The notes beneath the pieces were generated by a model that was given only the letters and a program-made list of their open reading frames with translations, was not told the DNA's origin and did no database searches. From contig JAVHKY010000035.1 of assembly GCA_035079385.1 (NCBI GenBank), positions 2,418,001 through 2,482,000 of the forward strand: 64,000 nucleotides of DNA. Reading direction: 5' to 3'. Source of the stretch: Aspidiotus rigidus (taxonomy: Eukaryota; Arthropoda; Insecta; Hemiptera; Diaspididae). This document shows, piece after piece, positions 46,032-57,320 of the stretch. Within the stretch, counting starts at the first letter, position 1. Each line of letters starts with the position of its first letter. The translations under genes and the position numbers were made by a program.

Positions 46032-46215
46032 ATAACTAAAAACAAAGAACTTTTTGGCACTGCCGTCGAATGAAGTTTTTTTATTTAAAAAACAGAAGCC
46101 CGACGTTTCGGAGAAAACATTCTCCTTTTACGAGGGATAAAATAAATGCTTCTGTTTTTTAAATAAAAAAACTTCATTCGACGGCAGTGCCAAAAAGTTC
46201 TTTGTTTTTAGTTAT
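46032..46215. repeat. Perfect 68-bp inverted repeat (hairpin)
   Basis: Arms 46032-46099 and 46148-46215 are exact reverse complements (ATAACTAAAAACAAAGAACT ... CAGAAGC). The 48-base loop contains CCGACGTTTCGGAGAAAACA, whose complement has CCGAAACGTCGG, a motif I associate with the repeats of Penelope-like elements and their hammerhead-like region. Confidence 0.92.
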
Positions 46216-46627
46216 GGAAATGTAGTTCTACAACTTCTATTCCAAGACGTTTATATTCCTCCCAGCCCCCTCGAAGAGCCATGAGATTTTTTTCAGGATT
46301 CTTTCCGAATTCTACGATAAATTTCACACAAGAATCCGTTTGAATGTTCACAAAAACTCGTTTCTTCTACTTCGAGTTTTGGGGGTTTGAGTCCTCTTAC
46401 CCCCTCTCAGAGACCTCCAGGAATTTTTTTTACTATTTTCTCCGAATTCTACGGTACATTCTACATAGGAATTTGTTAAACTTGAAAAAAAAATGCAAAC
46501 ATTTTTTCATCACTTTCCAGGGTTCGTACCCCCGCGCCACAGGAATTTGTTCACTATTTTTCCCGGATTTTGCGCTAAATTCTACTTCAGAATCCGTTGA
46601 GATTTTTCTACAAAATATTTTTTCCTC

Positions 46628-46660
<33 letters not shown>

Positions 46661-47106
46661 GGTGAGACCCCTGGGCTCTTTGGACGGTTGGAGATTTTTT
46701 TCAATGTGTTTACCAATTTCTATGGAAAATTTCATTGGGATATTCGTGAAAATATGTTGAAATATGTCACTTCGATTTTGCCCCTATTTTAGGGGCCATA
46801 AGCCCCTCGGCGCCTCTAAAATGTCGGAATAACTTTTTAATAATTTTTTTCAAATTTGGCGGTCCGAATTATATAAGAATCCACACCAATTGCGAACCAA
46901 AAGGAATATTTCCGTCATTCACCTATATGCAAGAACTCCTTCCGGTTATAGGCAACCCGCCATAATCGGGCCCCTATGGAAATTGGACTGTGGCGCCATG
47001 GCTCAAATTTTTCGTTCGAGTGTCCTAAATGTTTGTTCCAAATTTCATGGTTTCAACATGAAATGCAAGGTCGAATCCTCTACTTTCCGGACTATCTGTC
47101 GAGGAG

Positions 47107-47310
47107 TGTTAGAACGTGTAGGATAGACCTCGCGGTGCCAATTGTAATCGGCTCCCTCTTTCGCACACGACACTCTTATGGTCGTCCTACTCTCTCTTCA
47201 TCGTATGTCAGTGTTCGCAGTTTGCTCTCGCCTCTCCTCTGTAGATTCCGGTAGTCCAGTTAACCCTGTCATCGTCCCTAGGAGGACAACCCCTGAGGCC
47301 TGGTCACCCG
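47107..47310. repeat. Dispersed LTR-like repeat, copy 2
   Basis: Begins TGTTAGAACGTGTAGGATAG and shares several blocks with 38790-39030. Only moderately conserved, so boundaries are uncertain. Confidence 0.4.
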
Positions 47311-47720
47311 CACACCCCAATACTAGTCTAAAGTTAACCAAGTCGCATGAACTAGGGAGTACTCGGCTAAGAAAGTTGGACCGGTCTTGGAAGGAACGAG
47401 AATATTATCTTTTCCTCGTGACCCAAAATTGTCACTGAGGTCGTATACCTCATTTTACATAAATTGATAACAGCTATTGGTACGTTAGGGAATTGGAAGT
47501 GCCAGAAGCTATAAATAAACATGACCTTTTTTTAATTACGACTCTCAGAGATTATCCTGACTGTCATCTCGAGTGAATTGATTGGACTTCGACAAAAAGA
47601 GATGAAGAACTTTAGATTAGCGCAAGGACTAAATCTTTTCGCTTTGATTTTGTATTCATCTTGAAATTGTTGTCTGGCTATAAAATTGAAATTACTCATA
47701 GAGAATTGACAGGCCGCCTA

Positions 47721-48104
47721 CACTACTGAACAGCTATCCTGTTACAAAGATTCTATTACGTGATTCTTAGATACTTTTCAACGCTGAACACGAATCCGTT
47801 GTCCGTTTTTTGCTAGCACGTCACAATTTTTAGTAATCACGATTAAAGTTCTCGTTTACTTGCCGCGCGTCGTCGCGAAACACATCGACGATAGCTGCGT
47901 CGCTATCGAAAACGTTCGTTACGTTCCGCGACAGCGTGCGGCAAGTAGACGAGAATATTTGTTATGATTACATGAATATTTATCGTGATTACTAAAAATT
48001 GTGACGTGCTAGCAAAAAACGGATAACTGATTCGTGTTCAGCGTTGAAAAGTATCTAAGAATCACGTAATAGAATATTTGTAACAGGATAGCTGTTTAGT
48101 AGTG
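47721..48104. mobile_element. Palindromic CACTA-type element, copy 2
   Basis: 384 bp, CACTACTGAACAGCTATCCT to its near complement, flanked by CTA at 47718-47720 and 48105-48107. Compared with copy 1 the asymmetric centre is in the opposite orientation (TTGCCGCGCGTCGTCGCGAA on the left here), so the copy inserted in reverse. Non-coding. Confidence 0.88.
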
Positions 48105-48355
48105 CTATCAGAAAGTATAGGACGTGGTTTCCGTAATTTATAAGCGACCTCATTTGAAAACGATCAATCATCTCGTTTTAAAGGCACAAATATCCTCAGT
48201 AATCATGTAGGCCTGTATTTTTTTAACATTCATCCTCATAATTTTCGTTATACGTACATAAATCATCTTCTTATAATATGTATTATCCAAAAAATCAACT
48301 TATTTCACTCGATCGCATCGTTTCCGAAATAAACGAACATTCAACATAGGAATCA

Positions 48356-49467
48356 TTAGACCCAATTTCCGATTAGAATTCCAGTACTGGAAGATTTCGT
48401 ATTAGCGCTCAGACCCAATCCGACATAAGATCCATTTGCAGTCACCACGAATGAATTTTTACTCGAAGGTATGTGCACGTAGTCATAAATTCGTCGGCAG
48501 GCATCATCCTCGCGTGAATCAACCCAAAAAATTGTGTAACTTATGATGCGGACACCCTCTGGTCTCTTCCATGACAAGGTAATAAAATCCGTAGTTGCAT
48601 TCCGAACAGCCGTACTTGCGATGGGCGGTAATATTTGATCCTGAGGAGGTACATTTAGAACTGAATAACTACTCGAAACTCCGAGCGTGTTAATGGTCCG
48701 GAAACTGAAATAATGACGTTTCAAACTAATCGTTACGAACATCCATCCCCTATCCGCGGGACCCTCCTCTGTAAAAACCGGAGAAAACTTACCTTTTTCG
48801 TAAACCTCTACTGTATAATTGACTGCAGGCATTTGTCGCCAGTATACTTTTACAGTCCGCGTCTTCTCTCTCACGCTCATGATATAGAAACATCCGGCCC
48901 CAATTTTCAGAGGTTCTTCTTTTGGTTTTTCAGGGAGGGTGCTAGCTTTTATAACGGATGTTCTGTATTCAATCTTTCCCGGCGCGATTAATTCATTCTC
49001 CGCGAGATGAAATTCGTACTCCGTACTGGGGAACTTCAATTTAGTCGCCGTCACATTGAGGAAACGATACTGATCGTAATCATAATCGGGAAAGAATTTT
49101 CTTGATTCCTCCTCGGAACTCGGAACCACGCTATCTTCTATCTGGCGACGGTTTCTTGCTCTGCAATACTGTACTGTCGCAGTTCCTCTGCAATCAACGA
49201 ACATTGGCGGTGACGATCGGGCGACTGAAAGGCGATACCACACAGAAAAAGATATGGTCGAGTATGGCAGATGCCGAGAATGAGGTCCTAAATCCCATAT
49301 CAATTTAATTCTTGATGAACTAATGGCGACTGCGGTTACATCGTTCTCGGGATCGTATAATGGCTCGCCGGTTCTTTCCTTGAGGACGGATGTTGGTTTT
49401 ACGGTGGTGCTCTTCTCAAGAAGATACGTTGAAGACACTGGACTGACGACGATCTTCTTTCCTGAGA
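48356..49467 (-). CDS. Domeless-like FN3 protein without membrane anchor (copy 3)
   Basis: An open frame of about 370 codons has three FN3-type domains: an N-terminal one with SSSRIKLIWDLG and a Cys pair (CRGTATVQYC), a middle one starting GAGCFYIMS..TRTVKVYWRQ and ending YFSFRTINTLGVSSS, and a third with TDFITLSWKRP, SYTIFWVDSRED and YVGLGLSANTKSSSTGILIG. The last block resembles the FWC...AISANxxxSSGMVWAxC end of a cytokine-receptor domain in insect Domeless. Translation stops three residues later (NWV*), with no transmembrane or STAT-docking part. I place the exon's 5' end at the TTCTGTTATTAG acceptor (49468); a signal exon is expected but not found, and the frame is also open up to 49576. 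About 59% of positions look conserved with the copy at 52598 in the C-terminal third (by eye). Confidence 0.7.
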
Positions 49468-49599
49468 CTAATAACAGAAGAGAAATCACTATTACCCTTG
49501 TTGATTGTAAATTCCTTGAGGAACTTGGAGAAGTTTGAGCTTCGAGCCTTAGAGAGTAAAGAAGTCTTGTACACAATATTATAAGCTACCAGCTTTTGG

Positions 49600-50400
49600 C
49601 GGCTCACTCTTCTTACTCGAATATAAGTCTAGTATACGGTATATTAGGCCCATATTATGAAGGCTAAACCTACTACAGCAGCCTAGTTTAGATCCAGTAT
49701 AATGAAGGCCAACCCAAAGTAGCTTAAGGTCATCGATGACGTCATAAAGTATGACGTCACATTACGCAGATTTCCGACTGACGGTGACCTGACCCCCTTT
49801 CCAAAGACATATACATGTCAAAAAATGTCAGAATTCTTCACCGTTTTTTTCCTCTTTGGCCTATATGACATTTAGTAAGGTTTATCACAGAGGAAGGAGT
49901 CTGAAGAGGACGTAAAAGCAGTAGGAAGGTCATTAATCTCAAATACTGGAAAAAGACATTCGATATTTTTTCGAGTCTTGGTAACTCGTGACGTTCGTGA
50001 TGCAAATTCTAGAAGACCCCAGGTATGAGTCATATCCATGTCTCCCCTCCTTTCTGATATAAATACCTCAGTGAGGTTATCTTACCTACATTTTCCCGAA
50101 TTTTATTTCTCCAAGTTCTCTGCCCACTCACCTCAAGACCACAACTTGTGAGTAAAAATTTGTTCAAGTCCCCTGATATAGGTCTGTTCAGTATGAACGT
50201 TGGAATTCTTTCAAGTCCTTAAAGTAGGTCAGCAAAATCCTGTTCATTTTCCTGAATAGCTCAACAGACAGAATCTTACAAAGTCCCCAAAATAGTCTCA
50301 AACTTTCAGTATATCTTTCGAGTAGCTTCTCTCCCCTCGGAACCTTTTGCCAGTCTACATGCTGATAAGGATTAGGAAGACTTCTACTTGGACCGAAAAA
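49600..50400. repeat. Dispersed repeat fragments, no gene
   Basis: AGTATAATGAAGGC, AAGGTCATCGATGACGTCAT and CTTTCAAGTCCTTAAAGTAG blocks recur at 56.3, 27.0, 9.4 and 10.2 kb. Nothing codes. Confidence 0.5.
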
Positions 50401-50439
50401 TAATTTTAAAGAAATAATCTTAACCAATAAATTAATATA

Positions 50440-51800
50440 GTAGAAAAAATTAATTTAAATCAAATTAATAGAAACTAATTTTATTAATAATAAATCAATA
50501 ACAAATTGAAATTTTAAATTAAAAATCAATGAATTAATGCCTATATTAATTATTAACAATTAACATGAACATTTTTATTAGAGGTAAAATATATTTTAGA
50601 ATATAGGTATATTTTTTGATATAATTGATTCAATTGAACTTGATAATTTTTTTTTAGAATTATTTATTTAATAAAAATATTTATTAAAATTAAATAAAAT
50701 AAATATTTAATTTTAATTAAATACATATATGAATGTTCTTTAATTAATAATTCAATTATATCTGATAAAAATTGTAGTAAGCCAATTAATAAAACTTTAT
50801 TAGGACCAAATCAAAATTGAATTATTCTTATTATTTTTCATTCAATTAATAAAAAACGATCCTATTCTCATTAACGTCATTGAAATTAAAATTGATAATT
50901 CAATTTGTCATCTTTATTTTTTAAATTCTAAATTTAAATTATTAACATTGAATTTTCCAGTTCAATAACTATGTTTTGACTTATTCAATAATTTTTGAAT
51001 TCACGGGCAATTTATTAAATTTTAATTTTTTTTTATTTGAATTCAATTATTATTTATTTAGGTAGTATTGATTATTATAATTGATGGATTATTAATATTT
51101 TTAGTAAATAATAAGATTAATTATTCAAATCAATTCAAGTCTTATAATAATAAAAAATTATTTCAAGTCTTATTAATGATATTTTGTTTAATGAAATTAA
51201 ATTTTATATTATTTTTTTATATTTTCAAGTATTATTTATCTTTATATATTAATTAAATTTAGTTTTTTTTTGAAAATCCCATCAATTACATTTTTTATTT
51301 TGATTTAATTAAAGTATTGAATATAATTTATAAATTAATTTAATTTTTAAATTTAAAATTTGATAACAAAAACCATTTTTGAATAATATAAAGTTATTTT
51401 TCAAATTATTTTCAAAATAATGAAATTTGTTTATAATTTTTATTATTAATAAATTTTTAGTCAATATATATTATCATTATATTTATTATTTAATTTTAAT
51501 GAAGTTATTAAATAATATATTTATTGAAAGATGAAAATTTACCTCAAAATTAATATTTAATTTCAAACTTTTATACCTATTTAAATTTAAAATGTAGTAA
51601 AATCATTGATATAAATTTACAATAAAATCTATAATTTTTATCAATTTAATTTATGTTTATGTTTTTTATTGTATCAATTTATTAGTCAAGATTTTTTTTT
51701 CAATTATTTTTTGATAATTTTTTTATTACATAATATTGATATTATTTTAATTTTTCAAAGTTTTTATTAATAAAATTAGAAATATTGATTATTTATTTAA
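50440..51800. other. Extremely AT-rich island, origin unknown
   Basis: About 1.35 kb with very little G or C (I estimate near or above 85% A+T) and no simple-repeat periodicity, in sharp contrast to both flanks. The flanks share CCCTCGGAACC and CATTTTCCTGAATA blocks, as if the island lay inside a repeat. A 62-residue hydrophobic frame (51068-51256) is not recognised. It might be organelle-derived, endosymbiont-derived or simply decayed DNA; I found no cox, nad or rRNA motif. Confidence 0.45.
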
Positions 51801-52387
51801 ACTACAATCTCGAATCATTTGCTAAATGTAACATGCGAAACAGTAACGCAGCAACTTGCAATAGAGTCGGACTTATTAGCCATTGCCTGACTTATATGAG
51901 AGGTTGAGGAGCAAGGCGGGTCCACCCACCAATGATACGATTCGGTCGCTCCCTCTTCCCTTCTCATTTAATACAGCTTAAAGGTTGAATTTTTTCAGTC
52001 CTCGAAGTACGTCAGAGGCTCCCTGTACATTCTCTCGAGACATTTTCCTGAATATACTCTACCTCCCTCGGAACCACAATTTTCCGAAAAAATGGTGAAC
52101 GGTGAATATTTTCCTGGACTCCCCTCACCCATACAACAGGTTCCCTGTTCTCATTTGGAGCCGCTAGCTCCAGATAGAGGTAGGGATCAAAAGATACCGA
52201 CTTGCAAGCAAGTTTTCCGTGTTACCTTCGAAAGAAAAATTGCAGATGGCTTACAATCTTGACAACAAGGGCAACACGTTTCTTGACAAGAAGATCTGTT
52301 TCAACTGCATTAATCTCATAAACTTTTTAAAAAAGTGACCGAGGACGAAAGAGCAACAGCATTAACGTAAAAATAATTTTTGTCGTG
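51801..52387. repeat. Repeat-derived spacer
   Basis: Repeat blocks TTTTTTCAGTCCTCGAAGTA and CTCCCTCGGAACC correspond to 50200-50350. CAACAGGTTCCCTGTTC near 52136 is an element-D-like tip. Confidence 0.45.
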
Positions 52388-52459
52388 GTGGGGTAGCGTA
52401 GTTCAATCAATAGTGTCCTTTTATGCTTTGCAAGGCTGCCAAAAACCTCGCTGAATCCC
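52388..52459 (+). other. tRNA-like (Ala TGC-like) degenerate sequence or SINE head
   Basis: GTGGGGTAGCGTAGTTCAAT resembles a tRNA 5' end and A box, CTTTGCAAG an anticodon arm with TGC, and CTCGCTGAATCCCC a decayed B box and 3' strand. Arms are only partly paired, so it is not a functional tRNA. A SINE head or tRNA pseudogene is likely. Confidence 0.3.
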
Positions 52460-52597
52460 CAAACACTCTAAAAATCCTCTTTTCCGCTGGACAAAAATCT
52501 TAATATTAATATTGTATCACATTAAAATTCATTTAACAATACAAAGTAAGTAGTATTTTGTAGGGTCAAGTCATCCAAATCGATTCAAACTCATGAA

Positions 52598-53819
52598 TTA
52601 GACCCACCGAGCAATTTTCAATCCGCTACTTGAAAATTCTGTATTAACACTCAAGCCAAGTCCCACGTAATCGTTTCCCTTCACCACGACTGATGTTTGA
52701 TCACCGGCTACGTAGGTAAAATCGAAAATACGTTGAGAAGCCAAACCATCGAGAGTGTCAACCCAAAATATAGTATAATTAGTAGCGCTAATATTGTCGG
52801 GTTCTTGCCACGTCAGAACAGCAACTTTCTCTGTCTCGTTCCAGACAGCTACGCTGGAAGGCACTGAGAGCAGGTCTTCTTGAGGGGGAACATTCACGAT
52901 TGCCGACTTGGACGATTGTCCAGCAGCATTGATCGATTTCAGGACGAAGTAATGACGTTTCCAACTGATACGCGCCATCATCCAGCCTTTATCAAGGCGA
53001 CCCGCATCTCCGTAGCTTGGTTCTGATTGCTCTTCTTCATAAATGTCAACCACGTAATAATGAGGGCTGCGATTTCTTTGCCAGTATATTTTCACCGTTC
53101 TTCTTTGTTGATCGACGTTGGATTCGTAAATGTGGAAACAACCGACCCCCGTTTTTGGCGGATCTGGAGGAACGTGAATGGTATGAACCGAAATTTTAGT
53201 TTTCCTGATTAATTTGATTTTTTCATCTTGTCCTTTCCATAAAGTTCTGTTGAGCTCGAACTCGTAATTAACACCAGGATATTTTAAATCGCTCACTGTG
53301 ATCAACATATAATTTTTGCAAAATTCGGCCCAAACTGAGTCACGCCCAGAGTGCCCTTTGTCGTGAGAAAGTTCCCTAGATTTCACGGCCACGAAGTGGT
53401 TTTTTTCCTCGTAAGGATCATGTTCGAGTGTCGCAGGCGCATATACATGGCTCTTGGAGTGATAGGATAGCCTCCATTCCTGTACTGATTTCTCGTCCTC
53501 CGTCGGTAACAATTTCCATTTTAACTTCACCGCTGATGAATTTGTGGCAAACACCGTTATGTTTCTCGTGGCGGGGAACGAAGTATTTTTGTGAGTAGGT
53601 TGGTCAGGGATGTACGTTGGCAGTGCCGAGATAAGAGTGATGTGAAGGAAACTGTAAAATTGAAGAAAAGAGTACTCTTTACACAAATATGAAGGCCCTA
53701 ATAAAAAGCAAAATCTATCCAAAGTAATCAGATAAAATTTACCACAGATAATAAAAAGTCTATTTTCTGTCACTGCTTATTTCAACTCACCATAACAATA
53801 GAATGTTCCTACGATGCAT
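52598..53819 (-). CDS. Domeless-like FN3 secreted protein, complete (copy 4)
   Basis: Exon 1 is 53819-53791 (29 bp: ATG to TTATG|GTGAGT); exon 2 is 53651-52598 after a TTCAATTTTACAG acceptor. The phase-2 join gives MHRRNILLLCFLHITLISAL, a clean signal peptide, and a 360-residue protein. FN3 domains: about 35-165 (SSAVKLKWKLLP), 175-265 (TGVGCFHIYE, RTVKIYWQRN, HYFVLKSINAAGQSSKS) and 270-360 (VAVLTWQEPDNISATNYTIF, YVGLGLSVNTEFSSSG). It stops at ..KIARWV* with TGGGTCTAA, the same nine bases as copy 3. There is no transmembrane segment or cytoplasmic tail. Family knowledge: Domeless binds Unpaired-type cytokines through its N-terminal module and signals via JAK/STAT. Inference: a secreted ligand-binding or decoy receptor. 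Confidence 0.8.
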
Positions 53820-54954
53820 AACAAGTTCTTAAGTCATCGAATCGTACGATTTAAACAGAAAAACTAAATCAGTTTGTTGAAAATATCGAGAACACGATTG
53901 ATGACTTCGATAGTTTACATAGAATTTGAACAAAACGTAAGAGAACAAAATGCAATGCCGCGATACTGCAATGTATGTAAATGATATGACTACTGCCTTA
54001 TCATCAATGAAAATAATTATCGAGTTTTTGTCCTACTATTAGAAAATTAGGTCTATAATACTGACATACATAGCACGTGTATGCAGTTCCGTATTATCAT
54101 CTGTGTTGGCTTATCTCTATCAACATCTGCTGTCCTCGCTCGTATATTTTTGTAGTTGCGACAAATTTAGAAATCTCTCTCTTACTTCTCTTTGACAACT
54201 AGGCCTACCAGACAGTAAAATTCGACCACAAGAATCAACTCACGTAGGTATTATCTAAATTAATTCTTCATCTTATTCTCTTATCTTCCTTCCTATTTTT
54301 TCTGCAACTATTTAAGTACGTATATTCGTATAGAGAAGAGCCACTAACTTTAACATCAAGTTGATGTGGAACAATTATGTTTTCTTTGAGTTTATTTTAA
54401 GGTGGTGCTCCAAACAGTCAAGAAAACCAACTACAAAGTACTATCAATCTATAAGCCAAACATCCTCCGGTATTACAGTCAAACTGAAGTGACTCAAAAA
54501 GACTGATTTTCGATTGTATACAGTATACTCGAGGGACTGTGGTTTCGAGGAAGCAGGGGTATCTGGGAGAAAGTCTTTTAGGAAAATTCACAGTAACGAT
54601 CTTGGAGCTGTGAATCATGTATAGTTTAGGGCGGGGGGGGGACTTAGTAAGAGTACCAGCAGGTCAGGGACTTATGATCGATTATCAAAATCGAAATCGG
54701 ACCCTCCCGCCCCCAGAGCTTCCTTTCTCGCTTCAAATACCTTGGGTTAATAAGAGAGCCCCTCCTTCAAATCATGGTAAGTGCGACATCTTGCTTCTTG
54801 TCAGCAGTTGTTTCTGTTTTTGCGACAGGGTCCTAAAAGGGGCAAGTGTTCCTCTCCTTCGTTCTTATTCCTTTTCGCGATGTGAATGCTATTACGTAGA
54901 TTATCCTTTGATCTCCAATTACGTTTCTCCTGCAAAGTGTACAAATCAAGACCA
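53820..54954. other. Intergenic, nothing recognised
   Basis: Upstream side of copy 4. A 113-residue open frame at 54617 has no recognisable feature. Confidence 0.4.
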
Positions 54955-55800
54955 ATAAGTTGATGAAGAACCTAGGCATCTGGTTCGACTCGAGGCTGAG
55001 GTTCAGGTAATATTCCCTGATGACCGCGGCAAAGGCGGGCAGAGTTGTTACATACCTTTGAGCTACCTGACGAAAAACCTAGGAAGGCCGAGAGAAGCTA
55101 GGGCCACCTTGACGATCCCCTAGGTTCTCAATGAAGGTAACCTACAAAAGGAAAGAGACGGTTAAGATCCAACGAAGTGCTGCGCTTAGGTGTGTTAGTG
55201 CTAACCGCACTGTCTCGACGGAGGCTCTTTGCGTATTAGCAGAAAGTGGTAGTTTTCGAAGAAAAAAAGCAGACAACGGCCGATCAGGAGGCTTCACAAA
55301 TCAAGTAGGAGGCCAGGCGCTCCTTCCTTGAGAGATGAAAAGCAAGAATTGCACAGAAAGAGCTGGGTAAATGGACGATCAGTGTGATAATACGCACCTC
55401 GATGAGCGGATGAACAGAGATCTTGGTCATGGCTGCTTCAACAAGTACCTTCATGAGAACTTAAGGAAAGTTGAGCAGGCAACGTGTTTGTACTGCAACC
55501 AAGGGCGCGATGATGAACCACAACACCCCTTATTTGAGTGTGAGGCGTGGAGGCGTAAGCGAGGTAAGCTTAGTCGGTCTTTTCAAGAAACTGGGGTCGT
55601 AGCCTGGTAGCCACCATACTAGGTTCCGAAGCGTGGGACCAGGTGTCTGCATTCCCAGTCTCAGTCACGAAGAAGAAGATGGGTCTAGAATGGAATAAGC
55701 AAATGCAGAATCACGCTATGACCTACTCGACACCTGTGTACCATCCACCTACAGACGTCCAGGGAGAAGAGGTAGTTTAACCTTCAAGAAAGAAGAAGAA
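54955..55800 (+). mobile_element. R1-type non-LTR retrotransposon, C-terminal remnant
   Basis: In shifting frames: LGIWFDSRLRFR and TAAKAGRVVTYL, then VKIQRSAALRCVSANRTVST and EALCVLAESGSF, then LGHGCFNKYLHENLRKVEQA and TCLYCNQGRDDEPQHPLFEC. These are the RT tail and the zinc-knuckle C-terminus of the R1 clade (VQRRAALRVxSAYRTVS; GHGxFxxYL; CxxC...HxLxEC). Multiple frame breaks; inactive. Confidence 0.82.
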
Positions 55801-56299
55801 GAGACTGCAACAGCGATCTACTATAACTGAGGTAGCGTGTTGTTATGCGTTGTAAAGTTTTGCGCCCCTGGGGTACTACAACTTCTCGGGTATCAAGAAG
55901 AAGAGGGGGTTCGCCGAGGAGATTCCTTCAACATTGAAGTTACACCCGAAAGGGTGGATTCAGATGTTGCAGGAAACAAAACTGATGCACACGCAACCCA
56001 CACCCACTCCACCATGGAGCAAGGGTGGTGCGGCACATGCGACAAGAGCGACCTTCAATTACAAATCAGGGAAACTACACTCCAAACATCCTCCCCAGGG
56101 GGAAGGATTCAGTGTACTTCTCCTTTTTATATTCAGCAACAAAATCACGAATTTCCTTCAACACAGCGCCCCTACGCCGACGACTACGATATTTCAGCTC
56201 AATCCTCCAACTTCCACCGAGTTCACGTGCTCCTACAAGATCATGCTATTGCTAACTAGCTTTCGGGAACTCACTCGTTCGCACAACTAGTTATAGTAT

Positions 56300-56480
56300 C
56301 AGGCTAGTACATTGTATGTTAGGTCTAGTATAATGACGGCTGAAGATCGAAATTTTTCGAGGTCCCTAAAGTAGGTCAAGGTCATTGATGACGTCATAAA
56401 GGTGATGTCTAAAGTCACACAGATTTCTGTTCGACCACCAGCTTAAAGATGCATATATGTCAAAACGTCGCCACCTCCAG
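56300..56480. repeat. Dispersed repeat (GTCATTGATGACGTCATAAA)
   Basis: Near copy of 49640-49800, with a TAGTATAATGAMGGC start and the same order of blocks. Confidence 0.6.
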
Positions 56481-56539
56481 GTTCCTGCTAACAAACAAAT
56501 CAATTTCTGATTCAGACTATCTCTCAAGAAAGTGTTGTA

Positions 56540-57320
56540 GTCAGCCTCTTGAAACCCAAATTCACACTGTCAACCCCTGAACTTACAATGGACTATCCAT
56601 TCGACTTGATATCACACGAATCTTACATCCAACACATCAGGCATTTAATCCAAGAATAACCTTGATCACACATCTACCTTTCAAACGGCTATAAATCTGC
56701 ATATAAAGCCGACAACGCTTATACCAAGGACGGACGGCCTTCTAGAAGCCCATCGAGTCACATTATAGCCGCTGTATTTACCGCTGAACTTATGACCATC
56801 CCTGGGTGTCTTTCTCAAGGTATCGAATTTCCTACTTCTTACTGACTCATTAGTTTCCCTTCACTCATTATTAGACTACTACAGCTCAAATCCTTTCATT
56901 CCAAGAATTCACCTGCTACTGCTACTACGAGTATCTCAACTCATTTCTATCAACAGCAACATCAAGTTTGTACGGATGATGGTACAAATTGATCAATCAG
57001 AACATAACTTCGTTGGAGAAGCGCCTAAACAAGGCACCGCAATAAAACTCCCATCTCTTGGCTAATCTCAAACAGAAGTTCCACCCTAGAAGAAGTCATC
57101 CTCTCTAGACTAAGAATAAGTCACATACGCGTCACACACTCTCATACATACTACCTCCTTCATCTTGCCCACTCTGCGACAGGCAGAATCTTACGATTTC
57201 ATACCCTCAACTTCCTTTCCTTTGTTGCTTGTTGTAAGTTCCCTCCTCCGTCTCTCAAGTTCTCAAAAATGATCACGACCTTGTCACTCTTTCCCTACAA
57301 TATCTACATAGCGAGCTGAT
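56540..57320 (+). pseudogene. Degraded Jockey-type RNase H / ORF2 tail
   Basis: Translated fragments SNGYKSAYKADNAYTKDGR, VFTAELMTIPGCLSQ, then STLEEVILSRLRISHIRVTH correspond in order to SDGSKTSNKAAYAYSIDGE, FTAELMGILTCLSH and EEVILSRLRIGHTKITH of the 34.5-36.1-kb element. Stops are frequent. Confidence 0.7.

Larger units (their letters stand above)
44441..47090. mobile_element. Large foldback element of a second family
   Basis: Arms of about 1 kb face each other: AACCTTGCATTTCATGTTGA (44469) against its complement (47040s), GGCGCCA near 44525 against 46991, and AAGTGACATATTTCAACATA (44744) against 46750. The arm sequence is unrelated to the 13.9-kb and 33.3-kb foldbacks, yet the centre (45487-45848) codes the same type of CxC protein. 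A perfect hairpin sits at 46032-46215. Confidence 0.75.

Noticed and set aside
48713..49538. Plus-strand open frames of 68-92 residues
   Set aside because: Antisense of the FN3 exon, with no similarity of their own.
51068..51256. 62-residue hydrophobic frame in the AT-rich island as an organelle gene
   Set aside because: No motif of cox, nad, atp or cob proteins is visible; AT-rich DNA gives Ile/Asn/Lys/Leu/Phe frames by chance.
53652..53773. Open frame extending FN3 copy 4 upstream to 53773
   Set aside because: The segment lies in the intron between the 29-bp signal exon and the TTTTACAG acceptor; the spliced start gives a proper signal peptide.
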